Of a DNA stretch of 30,896 bases, positions 24,347 to 30,896 are shown one piece after another. Position 1 is the first letter of the stretch. Each line of letters opens with the position of its first letter. The position numbers were made by a program, and so were the translations under genes. The stretch spans positions 1 to 30,896 of the forward strand of contig CALZIH010000007.1 of NCBI GenBank assembly GCA_945787305.1, in the 5' to 3' direction. A model generated the notes under the pieces. That model ran no database searches. It had not been told where the DNA came from and worked only from the letters and a program-made list of their open reading frames with translations. The stretch is from an uncultured Desulfobulbaceae bacterium. Lineage in GTDB: Bacteria > Desulfobacterota > Desulfobulbia > Desulfobulbales > Desulfobulbaceae.

Positions 24347-24415
24347 TTATGCCGTCTTTACCAGCCTAATGTCATCGATCCAGACCGTTCCCTTTCCATC
24401 AACGACAAGGCTTAT
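24347..24415 (-). pseudogene. orphan C-terminal tail of a carbohydrate-binding-type protein
   Basis: Directly after the sigma-54 activator, in a different frame, 22 codons read SLVVDGKGTVWIDDIRLV then KTA and a TAA stop (24349-24347). The GTVWIDDIRL pattern is the usual last strand of carbohydrate-binding beta-sandwich modules in glycoside hydrolases. Upstream in this frame the sequence runs into the activator coding region and has no start. It therefore looks like the leftover 3' end of a deleted gene. The family assignment rests on this short pattern only. Confidence 0.45.
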
Positions 24416-26496
24416 TTTCTTTTGGACGGAAAGTCTATTTGATATTTCTTCATCTTCCGCCAGAGCGTAGTTTTGTCGATGCCAAGATACTCTGCTGTTT
24501 TGGTTCTATTGCCGTCAAACAACTTCAGGGCTGCCAATATAGTCGTTGTTTCGGCATCGGAAAGGGGCTTCGCCTCCTCTATGATTTTGTTTTGAACCTT
24601 TCCTTCCCCTGACCGCAGAAACCCTTCGGGCAGGCAACCCAGATCAATAACCTTGTCTTGACATACGGCAAAAGCGTACTCGACAATATTCTCAAGTTCC
24701 CGGATATTGCCGGGAAACTCGTGGCGCATTAAGGCGTTGAGGGCTTTTGTGCTGATGAATTCAATGTTCTTGTTTTTCTCAACATTAAATTTATCAATAA
24801 AATGTTGGGCCAGCAGCGGGATATCTTCCGGTCGTTCGGAAAGAGGCGGCAGTGAAATATTGATAACACTGAGGCGGAAAAACAGATCTTCACGAAAAAC
24901 CTTTTTCTTGACCAGTTCTTTCAGGTTTCTGTTTGTAGCCGCAATGACACGCTGAACCAAAGGGGCAATATCACCTATTTCATCAAGAAAAATAGTACCA
25001 TTTTCAGCCAGAGAAAAACGACCAGGCTTATCTTTTACGGCCCCGGTAAATGCTCCTTTCTTAAAACCGAACAATTCCGACTCCAGGAGCGTATCCGGAA
25101 GTGCCGCACAATTAAGCGCAATAAAGGGTCCTTTTCTTTCGCTTAATTCGTGAATTGCTTTGGCAAAAAGTTCCTTACCCGAACCGCTCGCTCCCTCTAT
25201 CAGAACAGTACTATCGCTCTTGGCGAAACTGGGGAGAACGGAAAAAATCTTCTGAATCTTTTCGTTTTTGCTGATGATATGATGAAAACTATAACCTTGG
25301 GATTTTGCCACGCTATGATCCGCTTGCAACAAACCAGCCGAGGAATCGCCGGAGGCCTCATCCGGGCCAATCAATGTGTGAACAACCACCACACCGACTG
25401 CTACGCCTTGTGAATCCTTCAAAACGCTTGCGCTGGCCATGGTCGGTATCTCTTTACCATGCCTGCTGATGATCGTTGTCCTGATGCCCTTGACCGACTT
25501 CTTTTCCTTTAACGTTTTGTGCACGGGACAGTTGATGTCGCAGATATCACACTGCAATATATCGCGGCAGCTGAGTTTTCCTTCCACTTCTTCCCTGCTG
25601 TAGCCGGTGAGCAAAGCGCTTGCCTCATTGATATACGTTACCATCATGTTGAGATCTACAATGAACAGAGGATCGGCAATGACCTTCTTTAGGCTGTTGG
25701 CAAGCTCCATCTGGTCCTTGATACTCATCACCATAGTGTTGAACGCACTACCGAGCATCCCGACGGAATCTTTGCTTTTAACCGGTAAAGAAACCGTGAG
25801 ATCACCTCGGGCAAGTTGCTTTGCCTTGGTGGCAAGTTCCGTAAGCGGTCTGGTAACCAAATAAATGAACCCCAGAATAACGCAAAGGCCGAATAGAGAA
25901 ATAGCAATGGTCCTGTCCCTTAACTTGGCTATTGCCATATAGGTGCTATCGGTGGAATGCTTGGTCAGGAGTGCGCCAAGGACTTTTCTGGTTTCGCCAT
26001 GGCAATGGTGGCATTCCTTTTCATTGAGGATTTTATCCATGCTGATCAGGTAACGATTCTTACCCTCCTTTTCTTCAAAGGTCATCATGTCGCCAGGGCT
26101 GGCTGTTTGCAGAGCTTTGGTGATGGTATCCACGGCCTGCTCGTCACGAATAAACTGGGAGATTTTCGTGTTCACTTTCTCGGCATCTGTGGCAAAGATG
26201 ATTCTCTGATCGAAGTCACAGATGACAATTTCAGCTCCCTGCAACCGGTCCTGGATCTCTTGAAACTCCCTGACAATCGAATCGTTGTCGCCCTCCGCCA
26301 TGGGATGTTTTATACCGGCATAGGCAAGAGCTCCAAGTTCCCGTCCGAATTCGGTCATTTTCTGCCTGAACTCTTTCCGCTGATTCCTGACGCTGAGGCT
26401 AATGACTGCAGTCATTACCAGGGCTACGCCTATGGTTAAAATCAGCATGATCTTAAGGGTCAGATGTTCTCTGATAAAAGCAACAACGCTGAACAT
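24412..26496 (-). CDS. membrane-anchored sigma-54 activator with periplasmic CxxCH sensor and reduced AAA+ core
   Basis: One polypeptide of about 694 residues joins sensing to sigma-54 activation (numbering from the upstream ATG at 26514). A first membrane helix (about 20-42) is followed by a periplasmic domain ending in CHHCH (168-172), a c-type heme motif. Then come a second helix (202-221), HAMP (222-275), and PAS (276-380) with four clustered cysteines C316, C322, C325 and C329. The AAA+ domain has Walker A GASGSGKE (441-448), GAFTGA (487-492), Walker B FLDEIG (509-514) and sensor I AATN. A Fis-type helix-turn-helix closes it (GNRTKTAEYLGIDKTTLWRK). About 25 residues normally lying between Walker B and sensor I are absent at Q521/R522. 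There is no receiver domain. I prefer the ATG at 26496, eight bases after GGAGG. Likely a redox or gas sensor; targets unknown. Confidence 0.85.
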   Translation of the reverse strand: MFSVVAFIREHLTLKIMLILTIGVALVMTAVISLSVRNQRKEFRQKMTEFGRELGALAYAGIKHPMAEGDNDSIVREFQEIQDRLQGAEIVICDFDQRIIFATDAEKVNTKISQFIRDEQAVDTITKALQTASPGDMMTFEEKEGKNRYLISMDKILNEKECHHCHGETRKVLGALLTKHSTDSTYMAIAKLRDRTIAISLFGLCVILGFIYLVTRPLTELATKAKQLARGDLTVSLPVKSKDSVGMLGSAFNTMVMSIKDQMELANSLKKVIADPLFIVDLNMMVTYINEASALLTGYSREEVEGKLSCRDILQCDICDINCPVHKTLKEKKSVKGIRTTIISRHGKEIPTMASASVLKDSQGVAVGVVVVHTLIGPDEASGDSSAGLLQADHSVAKSQGYSFHHIISKNEKIQKIFSVLPSFAKSDSTVLIEGASGSGKELFAKAIHELSERKGPFIALNCAALPDTLLESELFGFKKGAFTGAVKDKPGRFSLAENGTIFLDEIGDIAPLVQRVIAATNRNLKELVKKKVFREDLFFRLSVINISLPPLSERPEDIPLLAQHFIDKFNVEKNKNIEFISTKALNALMRHEFPGNIRELENIVEYAFAVCQDKVIDLGCLPEGFLRSGEGKVQNKIIEEAKPLSDAETTTILAALKLFDGNRTKTAEYLGIDKTTLWRKMKKYQIDFPSKRK

Positions 26497-26654
26497 ATAC
26501 ATGCCCTCCGCCATGAATATCTAGTGGGTACCTGTTGAATCCCGTATACCCGTTGTTCTTTTTCCTCTTCGTGTTCTTTCAAGTCCTGCCAGTTTTTCCG
26601 GACTTGCCCGCATGCGTAACAATACCAGTCCGCACAGGGTTAAGCTAGTGTCGC

Positions 26655-26769
26655 GTCAACGATAAAATGGCGCAATATTGCGCCGGATTATTTTGTACCT
26701 GTTAGGCACGACTTGGAGAGCATAGTCTACTATGTGACTCAAGTCGTAACAACACAGTGCATCGTTGAC
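26655..26769. repeat. Large nested palindrome, family A copy 2 (CATAG-core repeat)
   Basis: The outer arms GTCAACGAT (26655-26663) and ATCGTTGAC (26761-26769) are perfect inverted repeats. ACGACTTGGAG (26708-26718) faces CTCAAGTCGT (26738-26747) with one bulged base. The core is CATAGT-CT-ACTATG (26721-26734). ATTGCGCCGGATT at 26677-26689 is identical to copy 1, and GAGCATAGT follows at the same 41-base spacing. Arms differ between copies but pairing is kept. It lies in the 390-bp gap (26497-26886) between the lipoprotein gene and the activator; the rest of this gap shows nothing I can name. Confidence 0.75.
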
Positions 26770-26886
26770 AGCCAACAGCTACTCAAGGCTGGGGTGAGTT
26801 GCAGCCTCTTCACCATAGAACATTTGCAGTCTCGGGCCCTCAGGCAAAGTTTTGGCCCCTTCTGCCCAGTCCCTACTCCAATAGGT

Positions 26887-28830
26887 TCAATCAGGTTTCA
26901 ATTCAGTAATCCTGAAATATTCAGGTATTCCCGGCCTGACGGAATATTTTTTTACAATGGGCTTATAGCCATTGGCAGAAAGAGTGAGTTTGTAATCCCC
27001 GGCTGGCAGACCAAAAAAACCAAAGCATGTATTGTAGCAGACATCATCACGCATGATAAGGTAATCATAATTATTGACATCATCGCCCTTAACTTGCTGG
27101 AGCACCCGATGCACCCCGTTGCCTTCTAAGGTAATCGATTCGATCTTAATTTTACTGTCCTCCGGTCGATATGTATAATCCGGCATACCAACAATTTTAT
27201 CTTCCGGCATCAGTGAAGCTGTTACACACCCACGAATCACCCCGTCAGGGGTAACGACGAAATCCAGCTCTCTTGTTGTATTGCTCTCAACAGATACAGG
27301 GACATGTTTCTTCCCTGGTTTTCCTGCCATTGTGACAATGCTTGCTAAATAATCCCCTGGAGGAAAAGGCCCAATAATTCTGCCATTATCATCAGCAGTT
27401 AAGAAGACAACGGTATCCGCATCCTTTTTCCGGACAGGACGAAGAATGAGCGTGGGACTAGGCCTCACACCGTCGAATTCATAGTTGTAGGTAAAGTGGA
27501 TCTTAATATGCCCCCCGGCTCCTCGGAGTGACGCACTTTGTTTTTCATCAAACGAATTGAGAATTGTATTATACTGTGTCACCACTTCCTTGCTGAAAAG
27601 GATACTTGTATGGTCCTCATTGAATGTATAATTCATTTTAGCCTCGGCCTGAGGCCTATAGTCCAGGATACTGGACAGGGAAATTGTACCATCATTGTTC
27701 GACTGAAATGGGTTACGATTTCCCCTGTGCCCTGAAAACATATAAAAGCTGATAGGTTCCGGCATTTTTTTCCTGTATAAAGATTGGATAAAATCGCCTT
27801 CCGGTTGCATATCAATCCAACTCGGAATTACGGCCGGAGATTGCTGGACACCGTATTCTGCCATTCTATCCCCGCCCCAGGGTGTTGCCAGTGAAATAAA
27901 GAGTTTTACATAAGGGAATTGTTGACCATAATCGACAATAAAGGATCTGGCGATCAACCCGCCCATACTGTGGGCCGTAATATACATCTTGTTGAATTGA
28001 TATTTGGTTTGCAGGTTGGATAGCTTCCAGAGCAACAGGTATGACATACTCTGTATACGGGCTCCGGTCGGATAATAAAAAAACCATGGTTGGAAACGAT
28101 TTCTGTCTATATTATTAACAAAATACCACCAGCCGTTTGGTGTTCCGCCAGCTCCGTGTATAAAAAGGATAGGTGTTTTTTCAGGGTCATATTCTTCGAG
28201 GAAATAGATATTCCCACCAAACTGCTTAAAAAATGAAAAAGGCTCCCAAAAGCCTATTGATCCATATTCCTCAGCAAAACGTTCATCATCTAAATCCGTT
28301 ATGTCGCCCGCCTGCCGGCTATGGAGTTTTGCAGGTTTAACCGAGGAAATTTCAGAGCCGCGGGGTATCTCTATATTGCTACCCTCATCAGGAATAACGA
28401 TATCAATATCAAAAACAACACCAACCGCTGGCGCACTGACCAATTTGGGATCGCCATATTGCCCGGCCGGTTCACCTGCCTCATAAACCAGGTTGCTGTT
28501 TTTATCCCAAAACGCAAAAACGTTATAGTTCCCTTGATCAACCATAAGTTCATATTCACCGGAATCGTGCAATACCGTATAATGTGCTATCTTGTTATTT
28601 TCACTCATCGAGCAGGCTGCGACAATTATCGGCCCATTTCCCGGAATGTTTGCATATATACGCCCGATTATAACTGTGGATCCCTGTCCCCTACTTACAT
28701 CTTTATTTAATTTGACCAGAGCACAGCCCGTCGTAACAAAACAGAGTATAAAAAGAGTAATGCTCATTCCTGGGGTAATCGACGGTATGCCTGTCTTCAA
28801 GTTATGTAGTGCAGAGTATAATGATTTCAA
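26887..28830 (-). CDS. alpha/beta-hydrolase (lipase/esterase-like) lipoprotein with C-terminal beta domains
   Basis: A hydrophobic segment ends in FVTTGC, a plausible though non-ideal lipobox, so the protein is probably lipid-anchored in the envelope. Numbered from an upstream GTG at 28845, an N-terminal beta domain (about 55-150) precedes the hydrolase. The hydrolase has IHGAGG (229-234, oxyanion side), the nucleophile elbow AHSMGG (Ser293), Asp385 in NNDG and His412 in EDHTS: a complete triad. After about residue 440 there are two beta-rich regions resembling carboxypeptidase-regulatory-like domains (FPPGDYLASI, GLPAGDYKLTL). I prefer the TTG at 28830, eight bases after GGAGG, because the GTG at 28845 overlaps that ribosome-binding site. 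Substrate unknown; ester or lipid hydrolysis is inferred. Confidence 0.8.
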   Translation of the reverse strand: MKSLYSALHNLKTGIPSITPGMSITLFILCFVTTGCALVKLNKDVSRGQGSTVIIGRIYANIPGNGPIIVAACSMSENNKIAHYTVLHDSGEYELMVDQGNYNVFAFWDKNSNLVYEAGEPAGQYGDPKLVSAPAVGVVFDIDIVIPDEGSNIEIPRGSEISSVKPAKLHSRQAGDITDLDDERFAEEYGSIGFWEPFSFFKQFGGNIYFLEEYDPEKTPILFIHGAGGTPNGWWYFVNNIDRNRFQPWFFYYPTGARIQSMSYLLLWKLSNLQTKYQFNKMYITAHSMGGLIARSFIVDYGQQFPYVKLFISLATPWGGDRMAEYGVQQSPAVIPSWIDMQPEGDFIQSLYRKKMPEPISFYMFSGHRGNRNPFQSNNDGTISLSSILDYRPQAEAKMNYTFNEDHTSILFSKEVVTQYNTILNSFDEKQSASLRGAGGHIKIHFTYNYEFDGVRPSPTLILRPVRKKDADTVVFLTADDNGRIIGPFPPGDYLASIVTMAGKPGKKHVPVSVESNTTRELDFVVTPDGVIRGCVTASLMPEDKIVGMPDYTYRPEDSKIKIESITLEGNGVHRVLQQVKGDDVNNYDYLIMRDDVCYNTCFGFFGLPAGDYKLTLSANGYKPIVKKYSVRPGIPEYFRITELKPD

Positions 28831-29396
28831 CTTGTAAACCTCCACTTGGGAATACGTAACCTGAGCGTCTCAAAGGTACCAACTATCAACTCCTTGGCAA
28901 GGAAAACAGGATAGGTGCCACCTGGTAAAAACTCCTTTTCAAAGTATAGAGCCCCACCTAAAGACAAAAACATACATTTTCCTCTTTTGCCTGGATTGCA
29001 GAAGCAATTTACCCTGTATTTTCATTTAACGGATCATTATCGTTACCATAACCGACTGGGATAGCAAAATAAACAGCATGCTATCACAGGCTCCAACCAT
29101 CGCTCCTTTTCTCCTGCTCAAAAGCAAGGGTACTCAAACAGGCAAACACCGGGTCGGACTGGAGTGATCTTTATTCAGTTTTTCTTCAACTCAGCCCAGT
29201 GTGTCTGCTTTAGCTGCTTGCCAAAAATCGTAGTTCCCTATTATTCTCCTTGGCAAGGTGACACCAGTAGAATATCTACAGAATATTCAGCTGGAATTAT
29301 CTCAATTGGTGTGGGTCGAAAAAAGGGGGCAGTTACACTTCTCTTGAGCAACCTTCATCAAAAGCATGACCAAACACATAAGGAACCTATATATTT
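28831..29396. other. divergent gap with an imperfect direct repeat
   Basis: 566 bp between divergent genes hold no convincing coding region. CTCCTTGGCAAGG occurs twice on the same strand, at 28890-28902 and 29246-29258. Each is followed by AGGTGxCACC: directly overlapping in the second copy, after an 11-base insertion in the first. The repeated element could be a regulator site or chance. No sigma-54 -24/-12 promoter was recognised here. Confidence 0.4.
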
Positions 29397-30596
29397 ATGA
29401 ACGGAACGCGATGCATAGTGGCCGGAGGCTTCGTCGACGGCACCGGCGCCGATATGCGCAGAAATATCTTTCTGGCAGTACAGAACGGCATTATTACCGC
29501 CATCGGCTCTGTGGAAGACCTACCCCTAGATGAGGGGAGGCCAATCGAAGACCTCTCGCACTGTACCATTGTGCCGGCGCTGGTTGACTGCAGCGTCTCC
29601 CTGTCACTATCACCCTCAGTGGACCAAAAGGTTCGGGAAGCCACGGAAAAGGCCGAGGTTGCAAAAAAAATGGAAATGATTGCGCAACATATCGGTTACT
29701 GCCATGCACACGGTGTACTGGGAGTAGCCGATAGCGATGATGGTTCCGGCATGGTCAGAAGGTATCAAGAACAAATATCACAGGGATGCATAATCGACAT
29801 TCGATCTTCCGGCAGACTGTGCCGAAGCAGGCAGTACTGTACAACAGGCAACTCGGCAGGCAATGATTTTCTCAAGATCGACTATTCCGGCAATATCGAA
29901 GACCAACAAGCCCCATATTCCCTGCTTACCCATGAAGACCTGCGCACGATTCTTCAACACAAGGGTAAAAACAAGGCAGTTGTGGTGGCCAATGGACGGC
30001 AACAGGTTGCGGAAGCGCTTGAAGCAGGGTGCGACGCAATCGAACAGGGTTACGATATGGGCGAAGACAATCTCAAAAAAATGGCGGAGAAAAAGATCCT
30101 GTGGATTCCCAGTGTACTGCGGACCAAGAATGCCTTGGACGGTGCGTCCGGGGGCGGGGAGGTGGGTTGTCGCTTCTCCACCCGCTATGTGGCACAGGGA
30201 AAGCCGGTTCCCGGCGCCGAGGCTTTTTGGAAAAAAGTGTTTGACGGACAGCTCGCGCAATTGCGCCTGGCAAGGACATTGGGAGTGACAACCGCTGTGG
30301 GAACTGGTGCAGGCAGTGTCGGCATACTCCATGGTGAGTCTATGGTCGAGGAATTGAAATTGTTCATCAAGGCCGGCTATTCGCTGGAGGGGGCTATTCG
30401 TTGCGCATCGAAAAACGGAGCCGGATTCTTGGGCATAGATAATCTTGGAGAACTTACCGTCGGCCGCAAAGCAACCTTCCTGATTACCAGGGGATCTGTG
30501 AAGCAGCTGCCAAGAAAACTTTCCTACCTGGAAGGTATCTACGTTGATGGAGCGCCCTGCGGCACATATCACAAAACGCCTGCCAACAACGGATGA
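29397..30596 (+). CDS. amidohydrolase-fold protein lacking the metal ligands (probable pseudoenzyme)
   Basis: The 399-residue protein follows the imidazolonepropionase/prolidase-like amidohydrolase layout from end to end. There is an N-terminal beta segment (VDGTGADMRRNIFLAVQNGIITAIG), the barrel, and the C-terminal LGELTVGRKATFLI strand. The metal residues are replaced: the usual DxHxH after the first strand is DCSVS (64-68), the EHG motif is EQG (Gln217), and the final GTD Asp is Gly304 in GTGAG. A histidine expected in the VxVHA strand is missing in AVVVANG (195-200). The Lys at FLKI (160) is kept. The fold is therefore clear, but hydrolysis by the normal metal mechanism is unlikely. AGGAA precedes the ATG at a rather long spacing. 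No operon partner is seen. Confidence 0.8.
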   Translation: MNGTRCIVAGGFVDGTGADMRRNIFLAVQNGIITAIGSVEDLPLDEGRPIEDLSHCTIVPALVDCSVSLSLSPSVDQKVREATEKAEVAKKMEMIAQHIGYCHAHGVLGVADSDDGSGMVRRYQEQISQGCIIDIRSSGRLCRSRQYCTTGNSAGNDFLKIDYSGNIEDQQAPYSLLTHEDLRTILQHKGKNKAVVVANGRQQVAEALEAGCDAIEQGYDMGEDNLKKMAEKKILWIPSVLRTKNALDGASGGGEVGCRFSTRYVAQGKPVPGAEAFWKKVFDGQLAQLRLARTLGVTTAVGTGAGSVGILHGESMVEELKLFIKAGYSLEGAIRCASKNGAGFLGIDNLGELTVGRKATFLITRGSVKQLPRKLSYLEGIYVDGAPCGTYHKTPANNG

Positions 30597-30611
30597 TAGA
30601 AGTAACAACAG

Positions 30612-30643
30612 GGAGCACAAACGGGTTTACGCCCCAATGCTCC
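30612..30643 (+). terminator. candidate hairpin after the amidohydrolase-like gene
   Basis: GGAGCA (30612-30617) and TGCTCC (30638-30643) pair perfectly, with GGG/CCC inside. It starts 15 bases after the stop. No T-tract follows, so it may be a weak or factor-dependent terminator. The remaining gap to 30774 shows nothing I can name. Confidence 0.3.
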
Positions 30644-30774
30644 ACAGGCTAATTATGCCTGATCGCCAGCACATCTCAGTTTCATAGGAGAACAACAACT
30701 ATAACGTGGTCTGTCCGCAAATATCCATATAACTGGTAGTGCACTTGGAACTTGAATTCACCTTGGATTAAGCC

Positions 30775-30896
30775 TTAATTGTCCTTAATACATCTCACAC
30801 TCTGGCCGTACCCTCTAGGGTCGAAGCTTTCTATGGCTGTAGTGTTGTTTATTTTCATTGATACTGCATCCTGTCGTAAAATTCTCATCTGTACAT
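30775..30896 (-). CDS. C-terminus of a FISUMP-like domain protein, 5' end cut by window
   Basis: Reading leftwards from the window edge, an open frame of 39 codons ends at a TAA (30777-30775). It carries RILRQDAVSM, then NNTTAIESFDPRGYG and QSVRCIKDN at the very end. A final G-x-SVRC-(I/V)-(K/R)-D is the hallmark of the Fibrobacter succinogenes major paralogous domain (FISUMP). This domain is usually found in surface or secreted lipoproteins of unknown function. The match is to the C-terminal pattern only, and the rest of the gene lies outside. It converges with the amidohydrolase-like gene. Confidence 0.55.
   Translation of the reverse strand, partial: VQMRILRQDAVSMKINNTTAIESFDPRGYGQSVRCIKDN

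Noticed and set aside
24412..26514. Reading the large sigma-54 protein as a normal two-component response regulator
   Set aside because: There is no receiver domain; the N-terminus is a membrane sensor with HAMP and PAS.
29164..29400. 78-codon plus-strand frame just before the amidohydrolase-like gene
   Set aside because: Low-complexity composition, overlaps the downstream start codon and lacks a credible ribosome-binding site.
1..30896. Sigma-54 (-24/-12) promoters as targets for the two activators
   Set aside because: Scanning the gaps on both strands for TGGCAC-N5-TTGC-like pairs gave no convincing match.
1..30896. CRISPR array, prophage, transposase, restriction or toxin-antitoxin system
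   Set aside because: No regularly spaced direct repeats and no recognisable protein of these kinds were seen in any frame.

Overview
The window is about 31 kb of bacterial chromosome and looks like a core-genome region of a Desulfobacterota (former deltaproteobacterial) organism, most likely a Desulfobulbales-type sulfate reducer or relative. This placement is inference. It rests on the gene order murA / prmC-prfA-rpmE-rho-coaE-rluD / carD-pth-rplY-prs-tRNA-Gln-ispE-DUF1844-serA, on a PilR/PilS pair, on a sigma-54 activator with a periplasmic CxxCH motif, and on the protein sequences. No database search was possible.

Layout. 1-2944 (minus): a truncated NAD-dependent sugar epimerase, a class II aldolase-like enzyme and tatC. 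tatC is split by a one-base shortfall in a run of nine T. 3121-3281: a large nested palindrome. 3309-6428 (plus): pilR and pilS, ending in a 15-bp convergent overlap with murA. 6414-7706 (minus): murA. 7707-8049: a gene-free stretch built from two kinds of repeat. 8050-13741 (minus): the release-factor methyltransferase/RF1 pair, L31, Rho, dephospho-CoA kinase and a 23S pseudouridine synthase. A clear terminator separates rpmE from prfA, and rho has a long leader. 13833-19999 (minus): carD, pth, rplY, prs, tRNA-Gln(UUG), ispE, a DUF1844 protein and serA, with intrinsic terminators after serA and rplY. 20595-23793 (plus): gltX and glnS in tandem.

The right-hand 7 kb is the accessory part. It holds a small two-helix membrane protein, a membrane-anchored sigma-54 activator that lacks about 25 residues of its AAA+ core, the orphan C-terminal tail of a carbohydrate-binding-type protein, a second copy of the large palindrome, an alpha/beta-hydrolase lipoprotein, an amidohydrolase-fold protein that has lost its metal ligands, and, at the edge, the C-terminus of a FISUMP-like protein.

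Most genes are housekeeping: translation (prfA, prmC, rpmE, rplY, pth, rluD, gltX, glnS, tRNA-Gln), transcription control (rho, carD), envelope precursors (murA, ispE), nucleotide/cofactor/amino-acid supply (prs, coaE, serA), Tat export and type IV pilus control. I found no transposase, integrase, CRISPR array or phage gene. The most interesting signals are the two dispersed palindromic repeat families, the tatC homopolymer frameshift, the reduced AAA+ core and the apparent pseudo-amidohydrolase. I see no convincing multi-gene novel system.
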